From Candidatus Hydrogenedens terephthalaticus JGI OTU-1 (GTDB lineage Bacteria > Hydrogenedentota > Hydrogenedentia > Hydrogenedentales > Hydrogenedentaceae): a stretch of DNA of 64,000 bases. Shown here piece after piece: positions 9,047 through 20,118 of this stretch. The stretch spans positions 22,203-86,202 of the forward strand of contig AWNW01000005.1 of assembly GCA_000493945.1 (NCBI GenBank), written 5' to 3'. The notes beneath the pieces were generated by a model. It was not told the DNA's origin, searched no databases, and saw only the letters and a program-made list of their open reading frames with translations. Numbering within the stretch: position 1 is the first letter of the stretch; each line of letters opens with the position of its first letter. A program made the position numbers and the translations under genes.

Positions 9047-10012
9047 TTACGAAGCATAATATTTTTGTATCATAGCAATAATCTGGTTTCGTGGGGCTAT
9101 TATAATATCCAGAGTACAATTCGAAGCCAATTTTAAATCTTCAAATGCTAATAAATTATAGGGATTGGCTATTGCTACCCGAAGTGTATTTCCTCGTATT
9201 TGTAAAGGCATACATTCATGTTGTCTTGCCATTCTCTCCGGGATAACCTTTAAGGCTATAGAGTGCACAATTTCTTTTCTTAAATCTTCTATAAAGGGAT
9301 AGCCACTCTGTTTTGCGAGAACCTTTGCAATCGTTATATCATCTACAAACCCTAACTTTACTAAAACCGTTCCCAGATGCTCTTTATAACTGCTTTGTTT
9401 TTGATATACAAGAGCTTTATTTAATTGTTCTTCGGTAATTACCCCCTCTTTTAGTAAAATATCTCCAATTCGCAATTTTTCCGAATCTTCTTCTCCTTTC
9501 TTTATATCACCCGAATATTCAACACCTCGTTGGACTGCATCAATACCAGAAATCAAACCATGGACCCTTTGCAGTTCTTGTAATAATTCCTCCTCAGAAA
9601 CCATTTTCTTGTGTGATTGAGAAGAAACCGGTGACATTGAAATAGTATCCTCGGGAAGTCTTTCTATCATCGTTACTGTTCGGTCAAAAGCGTCTTCAAA
9701 GGCAATTATCGCTGTATAACAATGGGCTAATGCTGAACGAATCTCACGAAGCTGGTTTAGAGTTCTTCTTTGTAGTAAAAATTGTTCCTCTCGAGTGGTT
9801 GTCTTTGAAAAAGATTCTTGAATCCTCTGAAGATATGTATTCAGGCTCTTGCGATTTCTTAGAAGCATTCGTAATCGGGGGAGTTTATCTTTTAAACGGT
9901 CTATTATATTAGAAAAACTAAGAGAAATATCTCCATAATATTTTTTCCACTCAATAATCTCTTTCTCAATGGCTTCCAACGGGTCATTATTTTCAGGTTC
10001 ATTGTAAAGCAA
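9047..10012 (-). CDS. GspE/PilB N-terminal (MshEN-like) domain protein without an ATPase domain
   Basis: 321 aa. Residues about 180-318 match the N-terminal domain of type II secretion/type IV pilus ATPases: RIGDILLKEGVITEEQLNKA followed by LGFVDDITIAKVLA and a C-terminal alpha/beta half ending VAIANPYN...IIIAPRNQI. In MshE-like proteins this domain binds c-di-GMP. The first 180 residues are helical and charged with no recognised domain. There is no Walker A or B, so this is a stand-alone regulatory or adaptor protein. The start is TTG at 10012 with AGGA upstream; no nearby ATG exists. It is convergent with rng. Function is inferred only by domain. Confidence 0.8.
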   Translation of the reverse strand: MLYNEPENNDPLEAIEKEIIEWKKYYGDISLSFSNIIDRLKDKLPRLRMLLRNRKSLNTYLQRIQESFSKTTTREEQFLLQRRTLNQLREIRSALAHCYTAIIAFEDAFDRTVTMIERLPEDTISMSPVSSQSHKKMVSEEELLQELQRVHGLISGIDAVQRGVEYSGDIKKGEEDSEKLRIGDILLKEGVITEEQLNKALVYQKQSSYKEHLGTVLVKLGFVDDITIAKVLAKQSGYPFIEDLRKEIVHSIALKVIPERMARQHECMPLQIRGNTLRVAIANPYNLLAFEDLKLASNCTLDIIIAPRNQIIAMIQKYYAS

Positions 10013-10394
10013 TTTTATATCCTAAGTTCTCTTTTTTCATCATGAAAAAATTATTATAATTATTTTAGTAAAAAATATATCTCACCAAATATCTTTTATA
10101 TAAATTTATTCACACACCAACCTTTTATAAAATCTCCAATATCGTATGATATAAAAAAATGGTTGTGTATATCAATTTTTCTTTTTTTCTTTGTCTAACA
10201 AAATTATACCAACTTTTCTTTCAAAAAATAATTTTTTTAGGATTTAAGAGAGTATTGACAAAATATACAAAAAACAAAATGTTCTAAATAAGAATAATGT
10301 TATTCTACAAGGCAAAGTGAATATAATAAATTTAAAACATTTCATTACCTTTGAGATAATACGTATATGAAATTTAAATGATAAGGAGTATCAC
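10013..10394. other. Divergent AT-rich intergenic region
   Basis: This 382-bp gap lies between the MshEN-like gene (minus) and the nitrilase-fold gene (plus). It contains a TTGACA at 10255-10260 without a well-spaced -10 and a short palindrome at 10291-10306. I see no RNA gene, riboswitch or small ORF. Confidence 0.5.
10291..10306. promoter_or_regulatory. Palindrome AGAATAA-TG-TTATTCT, candidate operator
   Basis: Two perfect 7-bp arms separated by 2 bp lie about 90 bp before the nitrilase-fold gene and 30 bp after a TTGACA hexamer. The size and symmetry suit a dimeric repressor site, but AT-rich palindromes also arise by chance. No regulator gene is adjacent. Confidence 0.3.
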
Positions 10395-11126
<732 letters not shown>

Positions 11127-11137
11127 TCCGTTTTGCT

Positions 11138-12544
11138 ATGTCTTATAAACAGATTTTTTTAATATTATTTATCGTTGCAATTGGGGGTATATTTATTTTT
11201 TTGGGGTATTACTTCCAAAAATATCATCATGCAAAGCCCAATATTGTATTCATTCTTATTGATACGCTACGGGCAGATTGTATTAATCCTGATGAAGAAC
11301 CTAACCCCATTACACCTTTTTTATCCAAACTTGCTAAACAATCTATTTATTTTCCTTGTGCGGTTACACCTTGCAGTTGGACAAAGCCTACAATAGCAAC
11401 TTTGCTAACAGGTTTGCCTCCGGAAAAACATGGCGTTCGATATAGTGTTCGAAATGAAGACCCAAACGCACCTGTAAGTGATGTTTTGAATAATACCTTT
11501 ACTACACTCCCAGAATATTTGTCCCAACAGGGATATGAAACTTACGCGGTTCAAAGCAACGCTAATTTGGCTCCGTTACTGGGTTTTGCCCAGGGATTTC
11601 GTGAAGAACACTTTATTTTCCAAAATGATGCACCGGCTTCGTTTGTAACGGAGAAATCAATTCAATTCATTAATAAAACAAAGCGTCCTTTCTTTCTTTA
11701 TAGCCATTTCATGGACCCTCACCTACCTTATAATCCTCCGTCTGAATATTTAAACTTACTGAAAAATTCGGATAATACAGATGTAGTTGACGAAACATAT
11801 ATAGCACCGAATGTAATTATTAACTATCTGATGGAACTTGTTTATTACAATATAGGAAAACGATCGGAACCTCCCTCCCATGATTTTACAGAACAAGAAA
11901 AAAAAGAACTCCGAAGAAGGTATCATGCAGAAATACGATTTACAGATACAGAAGTAGAAAAATTGGTAAATACCATAAAGAAAAAATATCCAAACACAAT
12001 TTTTTTCATTCTTTCGGACCATGGTGAAGAGTTTTGGGAACATAAAGGGGTTGGACATGGGACATCCCTATATGAGGAACAAATTCGTGTGCCTGTAATT
12101 ATTCATGGAAGAGGAATAAAACCTAAAAAAATAGATACGTCCATTTCTACCGCTGGTTTTGCGAAAACAGTTGTTTCTTTGCTTAATTTACCTCCATATT
12201 CGCAGTTTGAAGGTTATAATCTTTTGAACGAAGTGGATGAAAACACAATAATTGAAATGGTTACATGGGGGTCATGGAAGGATATGGGATTAGACCTAAA
12301 GGGAATTATGAAGTATCCATGGAAACTTATATTGGACAGAAATACAAATAAAATTGAATTATACAATCTTACGGAAGACTCTAAGGAATTAACCAATGTA
12401 TATGAAAAACATCCTGAAATTGTTTCTGAATTGATGAAACAGATTGAAAGTTTGCCGAACAAGAAGGAAATACCTGCTTCCGAAAATACAACGGTATTGC
12501 CTCCGGAATTAAAAGAACAATTGGAAAAACATGGATATCTGTGA
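11138..12544 (+). CDS. Membrane-anchored sulfatase-fold hydrolase (alkaline phosphatase superfamily), Thr nucleophile
   Basis: 468 aa with one N-terminal TM anchor (about 5-25) and a periplasmic catalytic domain. Metal motifs are present: IDTLRAD near 42-48, and LSDHGEEFWEH with GHG near 291-308. At the position of the sulfatase CxPSR formylglycine motif the sequence is TKPTI (82-86), so Thr82 would be the nucleophile. That pattern fits phosphotransferases, phosphodiesterases and other sulfatase-fold enzymes, not a formylglycine sulfatase. The substrate cannot be named. It sits between a nitrilase-fold gene and an ArnT-like transferase, suggesting an envelope-modification role (inference). 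Confidence 0.85.
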   Translation: MSYKQIFLILFIVAIGGIFIFLGYYFQKYHHAKPNIVFILIDTLRADCINPDEEPNPITPFLSKLAKQSIYFPCAVTPCSWTKPTIATLLTGLPPEKHGVRYSVRNEDPNAPVSDVLNNTFTTLPEYLSQQGYETYAVQSNANLAPLLGFAQGFREEHFIFQNDAPASFVTEKSIQFINKTKRPFFLYSHFMDPHLPYNPPSEYLNLLKNSDNTDVVDETYIAPNVIINYLMELVYYNIGKRSEPPSHDFTEQEKKELRRRYHAEIRFTDTEVEKLVNTIKKKYPNTIFFILSDHGEEFWEHKGVGHGTSLYEEQIRVPVIIHGRGIKPKKIDTSISTAGFAKTVVSLLNLPPYSQFEGYNLLNEVDENTIIEMVTWGSWKDMGLDLKGIMKYPWKLILDRNTNKIELYNLTEDSKELTNVYEKHPEIVSELMKQIESLPNKKEIPASENTTVLPPELKEQLEKHGYL

Positions 12545-12640
12545 ATATATCTTCCATTTTTATCGTATTACTCTTATAACTTTACTTTTGTTATAGTCAA
12601 GTTCTATAATTTCCTCCATTAACCTTAATTAAAATCTATT

Positions 12641-14164
<1,524 letters not shown>

Positions 14165-14264
14165 AAAGGGAATTATTCTTCTGGGATAATATTCAAAAAA
14201 TTTTCGTAAGTATATATTTCTTATTATGTTTTAATTCCATGCTAAAATTAGATATAAGAAATAT

Positions 14265-15464
14265 TTGGAATGGATCCAAATTAAGAGACAATTTTTTTGC
14301 ATGTTCAGAATCATAACTAATCACATATTTTTTATCCTTTTATTTTTTTTATTCATCTCCGCGGTTCCTATTTTTTACACCTACGGTGAGGAATTAAAAG
14401 AAATAAAAAGTAATACAGCGTCAATAGAAACTGATTTGCATTCTACTCATATAGAACAGACTATCGAAAGATTAAAACAATTAAAGCAATCTGTCCTTTT
14501 TGAATTACATCCCTCTTTTACGGAGCCTCCTTCTTTTGATTTTGATAATTCGTTCTTGAGAAATAATACCCCTACGCCTCCTGTTGTTTCCCAAACATCT
14601 GAACCCCTGTTAAAAGAACAATTGGTTGCGTCTAAGGGAATTAATATTACACCTAAGTTTGAGGAGATTTTTCTTCTGTTATCTGACGAAATGCGGTTAA
14701 AGGCATGTAAAAAACTTTACGCTAATGATTCACAGAGTTTTATTCAAAAAATGATACATTACCTTGGTAAAGGGACACCTGAACAGGCTCTGATAATAAA
14801 CCAAATTTTGCCATATCTGAAAGAGGAACTGGAAGAAAATCTGATTGCATTACTACAAGAAAATCCTCAGGATATGGTGGAAAAGCGAACCATTATTTAT
14901 GTATTGGGAAGAATAAAATCAGAGAAATCTGTTCCTTTATTGTGGAATGAAATACAAACGACACAGTCGGAAGAAATTTTATACACTTGTGTTCAATCAC
15001 TCGCTAATATGCCGCATTGTTTATCCTTAGAACAGTGGGTTCAATTGTTACAATATAATTCTGTTTCTGTATCATTGACATCGGCTTATGCGATTTTAGA
15101 ATATGGAGGTAGTCTGGCGGAAGAGTATATTCGTCGGATTCTGTTGGGGGAGTTTTCAGTGTCGCAACGGGTTCTTGAATATATCACTGAGCGAATAAGT
15201 AATTATCCTCTTGATATTCTTATCCCTTTTTCTATAGAAGTGATGGGCAGAAATCCAAGCCTGGCACAAAAATTTTCTTCAATATTACACCATAGAACAG
15301 GTGTCAACTTGGGTCCGAACCCTCAGTTGTGGGCAGACTGGTGGAAGGAATACTTAAATAGAACAACTACAACAGAAAACCTTGAGAATACACCGCCATC
15401 TCAAAATGATATTTCAAATCAACCGGATATAAAAGTTCATGCTCCCCGAATACGGAAGCGGTAA
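14265..15464 (+). CDS. Secreted HEAT-like repeat protein
   Basis: 399 aa. From the TTG at 14265 there are 12 residues before an internal ATG (14301) that begins a clean signal-peptide-like segment ending near Tyr-Gly-Glu-Glu, so 14301 is probably the true start. After a low-complexity region (about 60-120), residues 130-370 form helical repeats with HEAT/PBS-like character, such as ERTIIYVLGRIKSEKSVPLLWNEI. Such proteins usually serve as scaffolds. It ends 9 bp from the convergent FAD oxidoreductase. No enzyme motif was seen. Confidence 0.7.
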   Translation: MEWIQIKRQFFCMFRIITNHIFFILLFFLFISAVPIFYTYGEELKEIKSNTASIETDLHSTHIEQTIERLKQLKQSVLFELHPSFTEPPSFDFDNSFLRNNTPTPPVVSQTSEPLLKEQLVASKGINITPKFEEIFLLLSDEMRLKACKKLYANDSQSFIQKMIHYLGKGTPEQALIINQILPYLKEELEENLIALLQENPQDMVEKRTIIYVLGRIKSEKSVPLLWNEIQTTQSEEILYTCVQSLANMPHCLSLEQWVQLLQYNSVSVSLTSAYAILEYGGSLAEEYIRRILLGEFSVSQRVLEYITERISNYPLDILIPFSIEVMGRNPSLAQKFSSILHHRTGVNLGPNPQLWADWWKEYLNRTTTTENLENTPPSQNDISNQPDIKVHAPRIRKR

Positions 15465-15473
15465 TTTTATTTA

Positions 15474-16742
15474 TCATATAGTTTGGGCGCGGGATTGTTG
15501 TTTTTCAATTAAAGGAACAATTTGTAATGCACTTTCAAGAGAATCTTCAAGCGTCCCATCACCCCAATAATCTCCACAAAAATATGTTCTGCAAATTCCA
15601 TTAATTTCTGTGAACCTTTTTTGAACACTTAGCATTTTCCATGTAGGTTTGGGGGCTTTCCTGCGTAAGACGGTCATTGTTTTTTCTTTTGGCACATTAT
15701 TCCCCTGAGGGGCAAAGGTGAGAAACAAGTTTGTCTTTATTGCTAATTGTTGTAAATGATTTAAATTCCAGGTTATCACAGGGGGAATTTTGTCTGGGGT
15801 ATCGCTCACCTGAATATACCATGAAGACGGTTCTTTTAGTGGTGTCTGAATAAATCTTTCATCTGTATGAATCACAACATCAAATTCTTCATATCCAATA
15901 GATGAAAGAATTTGCTCTTCTGAGGGTGTAGGCTTTTCTAATAATTTCAGTGCATCTTCTGCATGTATAGCAATGATTACGGCATCAAAAGTCTCTTTTT
16001 CTCCTGTGTTGGTGGTTATTTCTACATATTCCGGGCGGCGAGATATCTTAACGACCTCTGTTTGAAATCGAACGGGGTTAATTAAAGAAGATACTAATTG
16101 ACTGATAATTCGAAATCCACCACCACGAACAACTCGCCATTGGGCGTCTTCATCTCCTTCCAGTAATCCTAATTTGCTTAAATATGAGAAAAGAAAATAC
16201 GCTGGCATATCATTCAGATTGCTTTTTAACCCACACCAGAAAGACTGTATTAACGGTAAAACGAATTTCGTTTGAATCTCCGGAGAAATACCTTCTTCTT
16301 TAAGATACTCTGCCAAAGATGTTTTCAAGTCTTTTTTTTCTAAAAAGGCTTTCCATTGTTTTTTCCAACTCCGCCATAAAGAATAAACTTTGTAATTTAT
16401 TGGTTTTAGGTATGCCATTGCAGAGGAGAAACTCTGCTCATTATCACCCAAACACCAGTATAGTTTTTTACTTGGGTGATTAATAATAACACTCTTAGGG
16501 ACTTCCTGAGAACGGAGTTTTAGTTGGTCTAATAAATTTACGAGATTAGGATAATGAGCACGATTGTAAACACAAAAACCTAAATCAACATAATTATCAA
16601 TATTCCCTTCCTTGTATTTAATAGAAAGGATACCACCGCCGGGACGATTACTCTTTTCAAACACATAGACTTTATGTTTAGAACAAAGTTGATAAGCACA
16701 GGTTAAACCTGCAATACCTGCTCCAACAACTGCAATTTTCAT
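15474..16742 (-). CDS. FAD-dependent amine oxidase-like oxidoreductase
   Basis: 422 aa. The N-terminal Rossmann fold has GAGIAGL at 7-13, followed by FEKSNRPGGG, the typical FAD-binding signature of the flavin amine oxidase / protoporphyrinogen oxidase / phytoene desaturase superfamily. The C-terminus carries the second FAD contact (YFCGDYWGDGTLEDSLESA). Middle-domain residues do not allow a substrate call. It is the last gene of a three-gene minus operon, 11 bp after the HAL2-like phosphatase. Confidence 0.85.
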   Translation of the reverse strand: MKIAVVGAGIAGLTCAYQLCSKHKVYVFEKSNRPGGGILSIKYKEGNIDNYVDLGFCVYNRAHYPNLVNLLDQLKLRSQEVPKSVIINHPSKKLYWCLGDNEQSFSSAMAYLKPINYKVYSLWRSWKKQWKAFLEKKDLKTSLAEYLKEEGISPEIQTKFVLPLIQSFWCGLKSNLNDMPAYFLFSYLSKLGLLEGDEDAQWRVVRGGGFRIISQLVSSLINPVRFQTEVVKISRRPEYVEITTNTGEKETFDAVIIAIHAEDALKLLEKPTPSEEQILSSIGYEEFDVVIHTDERFIQTPLKEPSSWYIQVSDTPDKIPPVITWNLNHLQQLAIKTNLFLTFAPQGNNVPKEKTMTVLRRKAPKPTWKMLSVQKRFTEINGICRTYFCGDYWGDGTLEDSLESALQIVPLIEKQQSRAQTI

Positions 16743-16753
16743 TATTTCCTCTC

Positions 16754-17746
16754 CTATAATTCTCCCATAATCTCTTGCAATATATTTACTCCAATATCAT
16801 GCAAATATCCATTGGAGGCAAAAACACCTATGGAATTACTTAGCAATGGCTCTCCGTTATATTGAAACGCTTTACCGAAAACATCTGTTACCTTTCCTCC
16901 TGCTTCATGAAGAATAATGGCACCTCCGACATGGTCCCATACTTTTTCACGATAGTTTGGATTGTCTGGTGGAGTAAATCGCAAAATAATTTCACCTTCT
17001 CCACATGCTAATAACCCATATTTCACCTGGCTATCCACAGGAATAGACAACTTCATTCCCATCTTCTCACAAAATCGGTTTGTTTTCTCAACATCTGTAT
17101 GCTTTGATTCATAGGAACGAAACAATTTGGCTTGTGAAGGGTCTTTACATTGGGAAACATGTATAGGGATAGGGTCAGAAGAAAGATTACAAAGTTGCAC
17201 CCATGCTCCCTTCCCTTTTTCTGCAAAGAATAGGCAACCTTGTTGGACATCTTTTCTATCTGATAAATGGGTCAAACGCAAACGGGGACATGCTAAAACC
17301 CCAACATCAATTGTTCCCTTGTTGATATGACCTAATGAAATAGCGTATTGATTTCCTCGAATAAACCCTTTTGTCCCATCCAGAGGGTCTAACACCCAAT
17401 ATGATTCTTTTTTCGTTGAAAAGCAGTTTAATTCAAGGTAATCTAAAATTTCTTTTTGGCTCAATTTTCCCAAAAAGGATTCTAATACCCCTTTTAATTT
17501 ATCAATAAAGGCATCACGGTTGGTTTTTGGTAAAGATTTCAAGGACTCTTCCGCAATCAGAGGTTCTCCTTCAAAATGCATATTTAACCAATGACTAACC
17601 ATAATTTGTGCCCCTAAATCTGCGAGAGTAACAGGCGAAAAGTCCTCTTTAGTCTGGATATTTTCCATCCCCAAAGAAGCAACCGTCTCCGTAAAAATAC
17701 CAACATTCCACATTAATTTTGCTAATTCTTTACTGAGATTATCCAT
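16754..17746 (-). CDS. HAL2/CysQ-like 3'(2'),5'-bisphosphate nucleotidase, inositol monophosphatase superfamily
   Basis: 330 aa. Li-sensitive Mg-phosphatase motifs are visible: EES near 82-84, DPLDGTKGFIRGNQYA in the middle and WDHVGGAIILHEAGG near 275-290. The GTKGF signature and length fit HAL2-type enzymes, which hydrolyse 3'-phosphoadenosine 5'-phosphate (PAP) from sulfate assimilation, better than plain inositol monophosphatases. It lies 14 bp after the aminotransferase and 11 bp before the FAD oxidoreductase, so it may act in their unknown pathway instead of general PAP recycling. Confidence 0.85.
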   Translation of the reverse strand: MDNLSKELAKLMWNVGIFTETVASLGMENIQTKEDFSPVTLADLGAQIMVSHWLNMHFEGEPLIAEESLKSLPKTNRDAFIDKLKGVLESFLGKLSQKEILDYLELNCFSTKKESYWVLDPLDGTKGFIRGNQYAISLGHINKGTIDVGVLACPRLRLTHLSDRKDVQQGCLFFAEKGKGAWVQLCNLSSDPIPIHVSQCKDPSQAKLFRSYESKHTDVEKTNRFCEKMGMKLSIPVDSQVKYGLLACGEGEIILRFTPPDNPNYREKVWDHVGGAIILHEAGGKVTDVFGKAFQYNGEPLLSNSIGVFASNGYLHDIGVNILQEIMGEL

Positions 17747-17760
17747 TCATTAAATCCTTG

Positions 17761-19020
17761 TTATATCCTTTTCCATGCGGAGACTAATAGTTGGTAGGCA
17801 TGGTCCAATTCTTCTTCATTAATAATCAATGGAGGACTGACACGAATAACTTTTTTGGCTAAAGGTCCTAAAAAGTGTATACCTTCTTTTCCAGTTCCGT
17901 AATATGCTTCTAATACACACTTATTTGCAATTTCTGCTGTTATACAGTCAACGCCATACACAAAACCTTCTCCCCTTACATCAATAATAAAAGGAAATTC
18001 TTGTTTTAATTTCATTAATATATCTTGCAATTTTCCCTGCGTTTTCTTTACATGCTCAACAATTTTATCTTCCTCGAATACATCCATAGTTGCACATACG
18101 GCACAACATGCAGAACTTCCTCCACTGAAAGTATCTGATGCTTCGCCGTAATCTAAAGATTCTATTAAGTCTTCTCTACCCACAACAGCCGATGCGGGTT
18201 CACCACTTGCCATTCCTTTTCCTAATACTACCAGGTCCGGTTCGACACCATAGGTTTGAAATGCATACATATTTCCTGTCCTGCCAAAACAAGACTGGAC
18301 TTCATCGAAAATAAACGGTATATCATGTTCATTACACCAATGCTGTAATAGTTGATGATACCATTTCGGAGGATGATAAGAACCTTTCGCTCCTAAATAA
18401 GGTTCGGTAATTAATAAAGCAATCTTTTCCTTGTGAGTATCCCAAAGTTGATTTAATTCTTTTTCATAAAAATCCTGTTCATAACCTTCTCCCATGGGAA
18501 ACGAAATCCAGCGAACATTGGGGTTAGGACTGGTATCCCCGGTTACATCCGCCGCCAATCCTTTTTTACCATGAAATCCATGCCTTGTGGCAACGATAAT
18601 ATGTCGTTTCGGATAGCGATGTAAAGCAGACCACATTGCTTTTTGAATTCCTTCAGAACCACTTGCCGCCCACAATATTTTTTGTGCTTTGGAATAACCA
18701 AAACTTTCAATCAATCTCTTTGAAGCCTCCACCTGAACTGGTGTAATCATGTTATAGGTATTTCTTGGCAATTGTTTGTAATATTCCTTAAATTTCGTTT
18801 CAAATTTAGGATGTGCATAACCAAGATTACTAACTAACACACCGGAGGTAAAATCTGTTAATTTGCGTCCATCAATGGTCCATAGATATACCCCCTGTGC
18901 TTTATCAACCACAATTTGCGATGGAGTATATGTTTGTTGTCCGCGACCTACATACTTTGTCCACAGTTCCCTGTAATAATTCCCCTTATTTTCATCAGGA
19001 TGTAAAATACTCATAAACAA
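17761..19020 (-). CDS. Class III PLP-dependent aminotransferase
   Basis: 419 aa of the acetylornithine/GABA/ornithine aminotransferase fold. The PLP Lys is in LVVLGKGMASGEP (about residue 267), the cofactor-ring Asp in FIFDEVQSCFGRTG, and the phosphate-cup pattern ASGSEG near 117-122. The substrate is unclear; GABA/ornithine/beta-alanine-like omega-amino acids and aminosugars are all possible. It is the first gene of a tight operon with a HAL2-like phosphatase and an FAD oxidoreductase. The preceding 250 bp hold the ompA terminator. Confidence 0.9.
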   Translation of the reverse strand: MFMSILHPDENKGNYYRELWTKYVGRGQQTYTPSQIVVDKAQGVYLWTIDGRKLTDFTSGVLVSNLGYAHPKFETKFKEYYKQLPRNTYNMITPVQVEASKRLIESFGYSKAQKILWAASGSEGIQKAMWSALHRYPKRHIIVATRHGFHGKKGLAADVTGDTSPNPNVRWISFPMGEGYEQDFYEKELNQLWDTHKEKIALLITEPYLGAKGSYHPPKWYHQLLQHWCNEHDIPFIFDEVQSCFGRTGNMYAFQTYGVEPDLVVLGKGMASGEPASAVVGREDLIESLDYGEASDTFSGGSSACCAVCATMDVFEEDKIVEHVKKTQGKLQDILMKLKQEFPFIIDVRGEGFVYGVDCITAEIANKCVLEAYYGTGKEGIHFLGPLAKKVIRVSPPLIINEEELDHAYQLLVSAWKRI

Positions 19021-19193
19021 AACACCTCTATTTGTAAAATAAAAATTTCATTGTATAAAAAAGAGAGGGAAAATATAAATGATATTATGTTTTATATTGT
19101 TCTTTATTTGCAAACCTGAAGCAATAAAATAATAGATATATCCATAAGAGGAACAAAAATCTTTGCTCTTTAATATAACGAGCAAATAAAAAA

Positions 19194-19219
19194 GTAGGCA
19201 CGCTTTTCAGCGTGCCTAC
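19194..19219 (-). terminator. Rho-independent terminator of ompA
   Basis: A perfect 11-bp stem GTAGGCACGCT / AGCGTGCCTAC with a TTTC loop is followed, reading leftward on the minus strand, by a T-rich stretch (complement of 19187-19193). It lies 51 bp after the ompA stop. It is one of only two strong GC-rich hairpin terminators I could see in the window. Confidence 0.88.
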
Positions 19220-19270
19220 CTATATTCAGGCACAACTTAGAAAGTTTCCGTTTTATACCATGTCCCGGTA

Positions 19271-19918
19271 TTAGTTTCCAATTGTAATTACGAATACAGC
19301 GCGACGATTCAATTTACGATTCGCCGGTGTATCATTGGGAACTGCAGGTCTGCTCTCACCATAACTAATGGTTGTGACACGACCAGCATCAATACCATTT
19401 TCAACCATATACTTCTTCACCGCATCAGCACGGCGTTGACCTAAGCCCATATTGTATTCATCTGTTCCGATGTTGCAGCAATGACCTTCGATTGTAATTT
19501 TGTCCGTCGGATATTTTTTCATGTAGGCGATAACTTCGTCTACAACTGCTTTTCCTTCGGGTTTCAAAATGGCTTTATCGAAATCAAATAGCACATGGTT
19601 GAACACAGGGGCTGTTCTCTTTTGAACTGGAGGTGCTGGCGGCGGAGGTGTCGGAGCAGGAGGAGCTGGAGGAGCAGGCTTCTGCCACTGACTATAGACA
19701 ATACCACGATTGCCCCATAATTCAGAATCATCATTATTTGAAGCCGCTTCTTTGGGCCACCACCAATAACCTGAACGACCTTGTGAATCTGCTACAGGTT
19801 CCGGTGTTGCACCTGTATTTCCCCACCAGGACATGTCATCCCAAACTTTTGCAGCCTTTGCAGGAACTGCTACTAAAACAAGTAAACCAATCATTGTGAG
19901 TGCAATAATCTTTTTCAT
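19271..19918 (-). CDS. OmpA/Pal-family peptidoglycan-binding outer membrane protein
   Basis: 215 aa with an N-terminal signal peptide (about 1-22, ending AKA), a short Trp-rich segment (DDMSWWGNTG, YWWWPKEA), a Pro/Ala-rich linker (about 82-100) and a C-terminal OmpA domain (about 107-213). The domain shows FDFDKAILKPEG, IEGHCCNIGTDEYN and SYGESRPAVPND...NRKLNRRAVF, the DAP-binding pattern. The Trp-rich N-terminus is too short for an eight-strand barrel. AAGGAGGGA precedes the ATG. It has its own terminator and promoter, so it is monocistronic and probably abundant. Confidence 0.93.
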   Translation of the reverse strand: MKKIIALTMIGLLVLVAVPAKAAKVWDDMSWWGNTGATPEPVADSQGRSGYWWWPKEAASNNDDSELWGNRGIVYSQWQKPAPPAPPAPTPPPPAPPVQKRTAPVFNHVLFDFDKAILKPEGKAVVDEVIAYMKKYPTDKITIEGHCCNIGTDEYNMGLGQRRADAVKKYMVENGIDAGRVTTISYGESRPAVPNDTPANRKLNRRAVFVITIGN

Positions 19919-19999
19919 ACATTCCCTCCTTATGTTGGGTTCGTATTTTACGGTTAACTTTCTTTATTGTGCCGTATCCTTCACGGCTACAATTTTTTT

Positions 20000-20029
20000 A
20001 TTAAATCATATTTTATACTTACAAGTCAA
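20000..20029 (-). promoter_or_regulatory. Candidate ompA promoter
   Basis: On the minus strand TTGACT (complement of 20024-20029) and TTTAAT (complement of 20000-20005) are separated by 18 bp, both five of six to the sigma-70 consensus. Transcription would begin near 19993, leaving a leader of about 75 nt before ompA. Confidence 0.5.
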
Positions 20030-20059
20030 GTATTTTTCTGAAATTATTTCTTGACTTGT
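20021..20059. promoter_or_regulatory. 10-bp inverted repeat overlapping the ompA -35 box
   Basis: ACAAGTCAAG (20021-20030) and CTTGACTTGT (20050-20059) are perfect reverse complements, 19 bp apart. The left arm contains the presumed ompA -35 hexamer. Arm centres are 29 bp apart, close to three helical turns, which would suit two regulator protomers on one face. There is no T-run, so it is not a simple terminator of the upstream prepilin gene. Confidence 0.45.
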
Positions 20060-20118
20060 TGTTGAGTTTAACACAATAAAACTCAAAAAATCAAATTGTT
20101 ATTCCCAAATCTATTTTC

